A stretch of DNA of 64,000 bases from Endozoicomonas acroporae. GTDB taxonomy: Bacteria; Pseudomonadota; Gammaproteobacteria; Pseudomonadales; Endozoicomonadaceae. The translations under genes and the position numbers were made by a program. This document shows, piece after piece, positions 58,378 through 64,000 of this stretch; position 1 is the stretch's first letter, and each line of letters begins with the position of its first letter. The notes under the pieces were generated by a model that had not been told where the DNA came from, searched no databases, and saw nothing but the letters and a program-made list of their open reading frames with translations. The stretch is from positions 38,494-102,493 of the forward strand of contig NZ_PJPV01000056.1 of assembly GCF_002864045.1 (NCBI RefSeq), given 5' to 3'.

Positions 58378-59205
58378 TTACTTCGCGCTGCGACGACGTA
58401 CGATCATTTTGTCCGTACGCTTGTTGGAACGAGTCTTGCGACCCTTGGTCGGAACACCCCATGGCGTCACAGGATGACGACCACCGGAAGTACGACCTTC
58501 ACCACCACCATGTGGGTGATCTACCGGGTTCATGGCAACACCACGAACGGTCGGACGCACACCACGCCAGCGCTTAGCACCCGCTTTACCCAGAGAGCGC
58601 AGGTTGTGCTCACTGTTAGAGACTTCGCCCAGAGTGGCGCGACAGTCAGCCAATACTTTACGCATTTCACCGGAACGCAAACGCAGGGTAACGTAAGCAC
58701 CGTCACGAGCGACCAGCTGGGCAGAAGCACCAGCACTGCGAATCATCTGAGCGCCTTTACCAGGCTTCATTTCTACACAGTGTACGATGGAACCCTGTGG
58801 AATATTGCGCAGAGGCAGAGTATTACCAGCTTTGATCGGGGCATCGACACCGGAGAACAGCTCATCACCGGCTTTCACACCTTTAGGTGCGATAATGTAA
58901 CGACGCTCACCATCCATGTATTTCAACAGGGCGATGTGCGCAGTACGGTTTGGATCGTATTCCAGACGCTCAACAACAGCTGGAATGCCGTCCTTGTTGC
59001 GACGAAAGTCTACGATACGGTAGTGCTGCTTGTGACCACCCCCGCGATGACGGGTAGTGATACGACCAGCATTGTTGCGACCACCAGTTTTGCCTTTCTT
59101 TTCCACCAGGGGCGCGTAAGGGCGACCCTTGTGGAGGTCAGGGTTAACTACCTTGACAACGAAGCGGCGACCTGGAGAAGTCGGCTTGCATTTGATTACT
59201 GCCAT
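58378..59205 (-). CDS. rplB: 50S ribosomal protein L2
   Basis: 275 residues (273 in E. coli). L2 is required for subunit joining and supports peptidyl transfer. Starts [20 protein letters not shown]; the conserved [17 protein letters not shown] loop with the essential His near 229-231 is intact, as is [20 protein letters not shown]. Confidence 0.98.
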   Translation of the reverse strand: MAVIKCKPTSPGRRFVVKVVNPDLHKGRPYAPLVEKKGKTGGRNNAGRITTRHRGGGHKQHYRIVDFRRNKDGIPAVVERLEYDPNRTAHIALLKYMDGERRYIIAPKGVKAGDELFSGVDAPIKAGNTLPLRNIPQGSIVHCVEMKPGKGAQMIRSAGASAQLVARDGAYVTLRLRSGEMRKVLADCRATLGEVSNSEHNLRSLGKAGAKRWRGVRPTVRGVAMNPVDHPHGGGEGRTSGGRHPVTPWGVPTKGRKTRSNKRTDKMIVRRRSAK

Positions 59206-59216
59206 TCTCTAGCTCC

Positions 59217-59513
59217 TTATTCCGCGTCCGCGAAGTCAATTTCCTGACCTTGCTCCAGGCTGACGTACGCCTTTTTCCAGTCTGAGCGCTGGCCCATACC
59301 GAAACGAGTACGCTTGGTCTTGCCCTTAACAACGGCAGTCCTGACAGCTTTAACGCTGACTTCAAACAGCTGCTCAACAGCTTTTTTGATTTCGAGCTTG
59401 GTTGCGTCCCTGGCTACCTTGAAGACGTACTGATTGTGCTCTTCAGCAACGACAGTGGCCTTCTCGGAAATGTGCGGACCAAGCAGAACTTTAAAAATAC
59501 GTTCCTGGTTCAT
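59217..59513 (-). CDS. rplW: 50S ribosomal protein L23
   Basis: 98 residues (100 in E. coli). L23 is the main docking site at the tunnel exit for trigger factor, SRP and SecYEG. Starts [20 protein letters not shown]; the core [20 protein letters not shown] and [20 protein letters not shown] are conserved. Its ATG overlaps the rplD stop (ATGA). Confidence 0.98.
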   Translation of the reverse strand: MNQERIFKVLLGPHISEKATVVAEEHNQYVFKVARDATKLEIKKAVEQLFEVSVKAVRTAVVKGKTKRTRFGMGQRSDWKKAYVSLEQGQEIDFADAE

Positions 59514-60112
59514 CCCAGCATCTCCTCGAACTTCTTGATGGCAGACACGGTCATCACGACTTTATCGTGAGCAACCAGGCTAACCGGATCAATACCCTGA
59601 ACGTCACGAACATCCACGTGAGGAATGTTGCGAGCGGCCAGATAAATGTTCTGATCCACTTCATCAGCAACGATCAACGCGCCGTTAGCGTTCAGTTCAT
59701 TCAGCTTGGCTACAACCAGTTTGGTCTTTGGTGATTCAACAGCGAACTGCTCAACCACAATAAGACGCTCTTGACGAACCAGCTCGGACAAGATGGAACG
59801 CAGCGCTGCGCGATACATCTTCTTGTTCAGCTTTTGAGCATGATTCTGTGGTTTGGCAGCAAATGTCTTGCCGCCCCCGCGCCACAGTGGGCTGCGGATA
59901 GTACCGGCGCGTGCACGACCGGAACCTTTCTGACGCCAGGGCTTACGACCACCGCCACTTACGTCGCTGCGGTTTTTCTGAGCTCTGGTGCCTTGACGCG
60001 CACCGGCCATGAATGCAACAACCGCCTGGTGAACCAGGGTTTCGTTGAATTCAGTGCCAAAAGTCACGTCTGAGACCTGAACGGCATCTGCACCGTTTAC
60101 CTTCAGTTCCAT
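59510..60112 (-). CDS. rplD: 50S ribosomal protein L4
   Basis: 200 residues (201 in E. coli). L4 has an extended loop at the tunnel constriction and, in E. coli, represses the S10 operon at transcription and translation. The loop [20 protein letters not shown] and [15 protein letters not shown] are conserved. Starts [19 protein letters not shown]. Confidence 0.98.
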   Translation of the reverse strand: MELKVNGADAVQVSDVTFGTEFNETLVHQAVVAFMAGARQGTRAQKNRSDVSGGGRKPWRQKGSGRARAGTIRSPLWRGGGKTFAAKPQNHAQKLNKKMYRAALRSILSELVRQERLIVVEQFAVESPKTKLVVAKLNELNANGALIVADEVDQNIYLAARNIPHVDVRDVQGIDPVSLVAHDKVVMTVSAIKKFEEMLG

Positions 60113-60124
60113 CGTCTAATCCCC

Positions 60125-60769
60125 TCAGGCGTGAGCACGTGCTTTAACTGCTGGACGAACAATAACGTCAGCACCGGTTGCACCGGGTACTGCGCCTTTG
60201 ACCAGCAGCAGGTTACGCTCGCTATCAACGCGAACGAGTTCCAGGGACTGTACGGTCACGTTTTCAGCGCCCATATGTCCAGCCATTTTCTTGCCTTTGA
60301 AGACACGACCAGGAGTCTGACACTGGCCGATAGAGCCAGGTGCACGGTGAGACAGAGAGTTACCGTGAGTCGCGTCCTGCATACGGAAGTTCCAGCGCTT
60401 GATAGCACCCTGGAAGCCCTTACCCTTGGACTGACCGGTAACGTCTACTTTCTGACCTTGCTCAAACAGGTCTACACCGATAACGTCGCCCGCTTTATAT
60501 TCAGCGTCAGCGTCGATACGGAATTCCCAGAGACCAGAACCAGCTTCAACGCCTGCTTTGGCGAAGTGGCCAGCTTCCGGCTTGCTCAGACGGCTGCTTT
60601 TCTTGCTTCCGGAAGTTACCTGAATTGCAGTATATCCGTCGGCTTCCAGGGTTTTCACCTGGGTAACGCGGTTTGGATCTACCTCAATTACGGTAACCGG
60701 TATGGAAACACCGTCTTCGGTGAAAACACGGGTCATACCGCGTTTCTTGCCGACTAATCCGATAGTCAT
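60125..60769 (-). CDS. rplC: 50S ribosomal protein L3
   Basis: 214 residues (209 in E. coli). L3 starts 50S assembly and reaches the peptidyl-transferase centre by its tip loop. Starts [20 protein letters not shown]. The signature [20 protein letters not shown] contains the Gln that PrmB methylates in E. coli; in this sequence the motif is [20 protein letters not shown], and that Gln is retained. Confidence 0.98.
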   Translation of the reverse strand: MTIGLVGKKRGMTRVFTEDGVSIPVTVIEVDPNRVTQVKTLEADGYTAIQVTSGSKKSSRLSKPEAGHFAKAGVEAGSGLWEFRIDADAEYKAGDVIGVDLFEQGQKVDVTGQSKGKGFQGAIKRWNFRMQDATHGNSLSHRAPGSIGQCQTPGRVFKGKKMAGHMGAENVTVQSLELVRVDSERNLLLVKGAVPGATGADVIVRPAVKARAHA

Positions 60770-60870
60770 TTCAACCTCTCTCGTGTACGGGGCTATTACC
60801 CACTATGGCCGCTCACTTCAGAGCTGTTACACAAAAGTGTGCACACTTTGATGGAGAGCCCATGGCCTCA

Positions 60871-61212
<342 letters not shown>

Positions 61213-61277
61213 CTAACCATGGCATCTATAAAGAACAAAGTCTGATGAACTATGTCACCTAGACAAAAGGACGCAAA

Positions 61278-61306
61278 ATTCTACTAACCACAAAACTTGC
61301 TGTCAA
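61278..61306 (-). promoter_or_regulatory. Predicted S10 operon promoter
   Basis: Minus-strand TTGACA (61306-61301), 17-bp spacer, TAGAAT (61283-61278), 70 bp upstream of rpsJ. Perfect -35 and near-consensus -10, fitting one of the strongest growth-related promoters of the cell. The leader is much shorter than the E. coli S10 leader, so L4 attenuation of the E. coli type is not evident. Confidence 0.85.
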
Positions 61307-61752
61307 CACAAGCTTCCAAACAAGTTTTTGTTATATGGAAGAGCAGAGGGTCATTTTATCAGGCAGGCATGATACATGGCCGGAGGGGGTTCGCTGAATA
61401 GGGACAATATGAAGTCGGGCTGAGTAGTCGTCACGCTAGGTTAGTGCACCGCCCCGATATTTCATTATTTAAAGGGCATTTATGAGTTTCGCATGGCCAC
61501 ATTTATTTTGACTCCCCCTGAATTTTGTAATCCCCATGAACCCGTCATTCTTGATCATTATTCACGCGTTATATCTTTACTATCAAAGTAAAAAGCTGTT
61601 AATGAAACATCAGATCACTCCAATACCACCCTGCACACACACCCCTTATAGGTGACATAACTTTTGTCTATATAGTAAAGCGAAAGTGCCATTATAATGT
61701 CCCACCTTAAATCACGGCTTTCTCATCCAAACGATATTTACGGCCTTATTTC
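61307..61752. other. Divergent rpsJ-mrpA intergenic region
   Basis: 446 bp without an ORF. A TATAAT at 61693-61698 lies 55 bp before mrpA but lacks a -35 with 16-18 bp spacing; TTGTCT at 61664-61669 is too far (23 bp). The mrpA promoter probably lies here. Nothing else stands out. Confidence 0.35.
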
Positions 61753-63972
61753 ATGCAAAATCCAACACTTAAACTCTGGTTGGCGTTCTGCGCACTGCTG
61801 CCGCTGGGGATTTTTCTGCTGATCAGCGCCAGCTATCAACCACCGGAGTCTCTGCTGCATTGGCCCTGGATTCCGTCACTGGGTATCGATTTTTCACTCC
61901 GCCTTGATGGCCTCAGCGTCCTGTTTGCCAGTTTAATCAGTGGCGTCGGGTTTCTGGTCCAGCTCTACGCCATCGCTTATATGAAACCCTATAAAGGCCG
62001 CGGTGCGTTTCACCTCTATCTGACCCTGTTTATGCTGGCCATGCTGGGTCTGGTGCTGGCCGATAACCTGCTGTTGCTGTTCGTATTCTGGGAATTAACC
62101 ACCCTCACCTCCTATCTGCTGATTGGCTTTAACCACGAACAGGAAAAATCCCGCAAGAACGCCCTGCAAGCCATGCTGGTCACCGGCAGCGGAGGTCTGG
62201 CACTGTTGGCGGGCCTGATTATGCTGGGTGAAATGGCGGGCACCTACAGCCTCAGTGCCATCATCACCCAGGGTGCTTCGCTGTCTCAGCACGCCTGGTT
62301 TACACCATCACTGTTGCTTGTTTTGCTGGGGGCATTCAGCAAATCGGCGCAGTTTCCCTTTCATTTCTGGTTGCCCGGTGCCATGGCCGCACCAACCCCC
62401 GTCAGTGCCTATCTGCACTCGTCCACCATGGTCAAAGCCGGTGTTTACCTGCTGGCACGACTGCTGCCGGTGTACGGTGACAGCACGTTATGGTTCACGC
62501 TGCTGTGCAGTGCCGGTGCTTTTACTGCCCTGTGGTGCGCCCTACAGGCTTACCGTCAGACCGACTTAAAGCTGATGCTTGCCTTCAGCACCAATGTCAT
62601 TCTTGGCCAGCTGGTGATGCTGATCGGCATCGGCAGCAGCTATGCCGTCACTGCCGCGTTACTGTTGATTGCCGCGCACTCCTTTTATAAGGCCGGACTG
62701 TTTATGGTGGTCGGCAATATCGATAAGGCCACCGGCACCCGGGAATACCATGAACTGGCGGGCCTGCGTGCGGTGCTGGCCATCAGCTTTACTGCCGCTT
62801 TGGTGACCGCTGCGTCCAAGGCGGGTCTGCCACCGTCGTTTGGTTTCCTGTCCAAGGAATACCTTTATAAAGCAGGACTGGAATTTGGCTGGGTACTTTC
62901 CGGCACCATGCTGCTGGCCAATGCCATTATGGTGGCGCTGGCATTGCTGATCGTCATCAAACCCTTTTTACGGCCTCACCATGCCAAGGCCGCACCAATG
63001 AAAGCCGTTGAGCATAATCCGCTGCTCTGGTTGCCCCCCATCGTTCTGGCACTGTTGTCAATCATTGTGCCGCTGGCTCTGTTGAACTGGTATCAGGGTC
63101 TGGTGATTGATCCCGCTGCCACGGTGATGCTGGCTACCCCGAAAACGGTGAAGCTCTGGGAAGGGTTAAACCTGCCACTGCTGCTAAGTGCACTCACGTT
63201 GCTACTGGGTATCTTGCTCTATGTGGGCTATCCACGCCTGAAGCCCCGGCTCGACCAGCTTATGTCCGGCCTGCCGTCCGGCCCTGCTGTTTATCAGTCC
63301 CTGCTGGATGCAGTGGTCAAACTGGCAAACTGGCAAACCCGTCTGTTACAGCACGGTCAGCTCACTCAATACAGCCTGCAGTTTTTCCTGGTACTACTGG
63401 CCTTTCTCGGCACCGTACTCTGGCAAATACACCCCCTGCCACCGATTGATTGGGATCTGAAGTACTACGATATTCTGCTGGCACTGTTTCTGGTCATCGC
63501 CGCTGTGGTGGTGGTCAAGGCCCGCACCCTGCTGTTGGCGGTGACCGCACTGGGCACCATTGGCTTTCTGACCACACTGGTTTTCCTGGTGTACAGCGCC
63601 CCGGATGTGGCCAAAACGCAGTTGCTGGTAGAGACCCTGTTGGTGGTCTTTATCGCCATCGTGTTACGCCATCTATCGGCTGCCAACACGGTTCCCCGGC
63701 ATTCAGCGGTTCGCCGCCTGGTACACGCCGGCGTTGCCGCAGGCATCGGGATCAGCATCACTCTGGCTCTGTGGATTATTACCGCCGAACCCATGAATCA
63801 GGCAATCTCCGAGTTCTATGCCCAAACCAGTGTCAGCGGAGGCCGAGGGCGCAATATCGTCAACGTTATCCTGGTGGATTTCCGGGCGTTTGACACCCTC
63901 GGCGAAGCCGTCGTGGTGGTGATTGCCGGATTGGCAACCGTTGCGGTACTGGCTGGCAAACGAGTTAAATGA
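61753..63972 (+). CDS. mrpA: Na+/H+ antiporter subunit MrpA (MnhA)
   Basis: 739 residues. MrpA is the largest subunit of the Mrp complex, which exports Na+ for H+ and is related to complex I NuoL. The NuoL-like proton channel has FVFWELTTLTSYLLIGF (with the conserved Glu), KSAQFPFHFWLPGAMAAPTP and YLHSSTMVKAGVYLLARLLP, which hold the conserved Lys and His. A C-terminal part matches the MrpA-specific DUF4040 region and ends VDFRAFDTLGEAVVVV. About 20 hydrophobic helices. Shorter than the 801-residue B. subtilis protein. Next genes (mrpB-G expected) lie beyond the window. Confidence 0.95.
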   Translation: MQNPTLKLWLAFCALLPLGIFLLISASYQPPESLLHWPWIPSLGIDFSLRLDGLSVLFASLISGVGFLVQLYAIAYMKPYKGRGAFHLYLTLFMLAMLGLVLADNLLLLFVFWELTTLTSYLLIGFNHEQEKSRKNALQAMLVTGSGGLALLAGLIMLGEMAGTYSLSAIITQGASLSQHAWFTPSLLLVLLGAFSKSAQFPFHFWLPGAMAAPTPVSAYLHSSTMVKAGVYLLARLLPVYGDSTLWFTLLCSAGAFTALWCALQAYRQTDLKLMLAFSTNVILGQLVMLIGIGSSYAVTAALLLIAAHSFYKAGLFMVVGNIDKATGTREYHELAGLRAVLAISFTAALVTAASKAGLPPSFGFLSKEYLYKAGLEFGWVLSGTMLLANAIMVALALLIVIKPFLRPHHAKAAPMKAVEHNPLLWLPPIVLALLSIIVPLALLNWYQGLVIDPAATVMLATPKTVKLWEGLNLPLLLSALTLLLGILLYVGYPRLKPRLDQLMSGLPSGPAVYQSLLDAVVKLANWQTRLLQHGQLTQYSLQFFLVLLAFLGTVLWQIHPLPPIDWDLKYYDILLALFLVIAAVVVVKARTLLLAVTALGTIGFLTTLVFLVYSAPDVAKTQLLVETLLVVFIAIVLRHLSAANTVPRHSAVRRLVHAGVAAGIGISITLALWIITAEPMNQAISEFYAQTSVSGGRGRNIVNVILVDFRAFDTLGEAVVVVIAGLATVAVLAGKRVK

Positions 63973-63991
63973 CTTCCGGCATAGCCGGAAG
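63973..63991 (+). other. Hairpin after mrpA
   Basis: CTTCCGGC, loop ATA, GCCGGAAG, an 8-bp perfect stem immediately after the mrpA stop. No T-tract follows, and mrpB is expected next, so this is more likely an intercistronic or attenuating structure than a full terminator. Confidence 0.4.
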
Positions 63992-64000
63992 CTTATTAGG

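Noticed and set aside
61664..61698. mrpA promoter TTGTCT...TATAAT
   Set aside because: The spacer is 23 bp, outside the range for sigma-70. The -10 alone is noted in the intergenic entry.

Overview
The window looks like a gammaproteobacterial chromosome of the Oceanospirillales/Endozoicomonas type. The core genes follow Escherichia coli order: tsaD<>rpsU-yqeY-dnaG-rpoD; metY-rimP-nusA-infB-rbfA-truB-rpsO-pnp; rlmE-ftsH-folP-glmM-tpiA-secG-leuU with divergent yhbY; and the S10, spc and alpha ribosomal operons. The genus is an inference: the symbiont-like feature is a set of eukaryote-like and effector-like genes in the gaps between core blocks. No 16S rRNA is present to confirm it.

Layout. 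1-5.5 kb: 5' end of tsaD and the macromolecular synthesis operon. 5.5-9.2 kb: a large solenoid-repeat/nucleotidyltransferase-like protein between two small inverted-repeat elements. 9.2-18.8 kb: the pnp...rimP operon, read on the minus strand, started by the initiator tRNA metY. 18.8-30.2 kb: an accessory block inserted between metY and leuU. It holds a CARD-like protein, a Cys-rich membrane protein, a RelE-like/SF1-helicase/ankyrin fusion, two tandem DXD-type glycosyltransferases, a SEC-C protein with a duplicated remnant of its tail, and broken ORFs. 30.2-39.8 kb: leuU, secG, tpiA, glmM, folP, ftsH, rlmE, yhbY, with a RING-H2 gene and several miniature elements between glmM and folP. 39.8-46.8 kb: a second, longer paralogue of the repeat/nucleotidyltransferase protein and a eukaryote-like protein kinase with a long coiled coil. 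47.1-61.3 kb: alpha, spc and S10 ribosomal operons on the minus strand, each ending in a visible hairpin terminator. 61.7-64 kb: mrpA of a Na+/H+ antiporter, divergent from the S10 operon.

The core genes cover primer synthesis, sigma-70, translation initiation, RNA decay, protein export, membrane proteolysis, folate and cell-wall precursor synthesis and the ribosome. The accessory genes carry domains that in known pathogens and symbionts act on host cells: RING-H2, CARD-like, Ser/Thr kinase, Och1/TcdB-type glycosyltransferase and ankyrin. Three families of 160-190 bp inverted-repeat elements (called MITE-1, -2 and -3 here) lie next to this cargo at the junctions with core genes.

The strongest candidate for an undescribed system is the pair of paralogues at 5718-8864 and 40017-43769. 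Each has a tandem array of about 37-residue Cys-Cys repeats (10 copies against 15) followed by a C-terminal domain with a nucleotidyltransferase-type GS...(D/E)xD signature.
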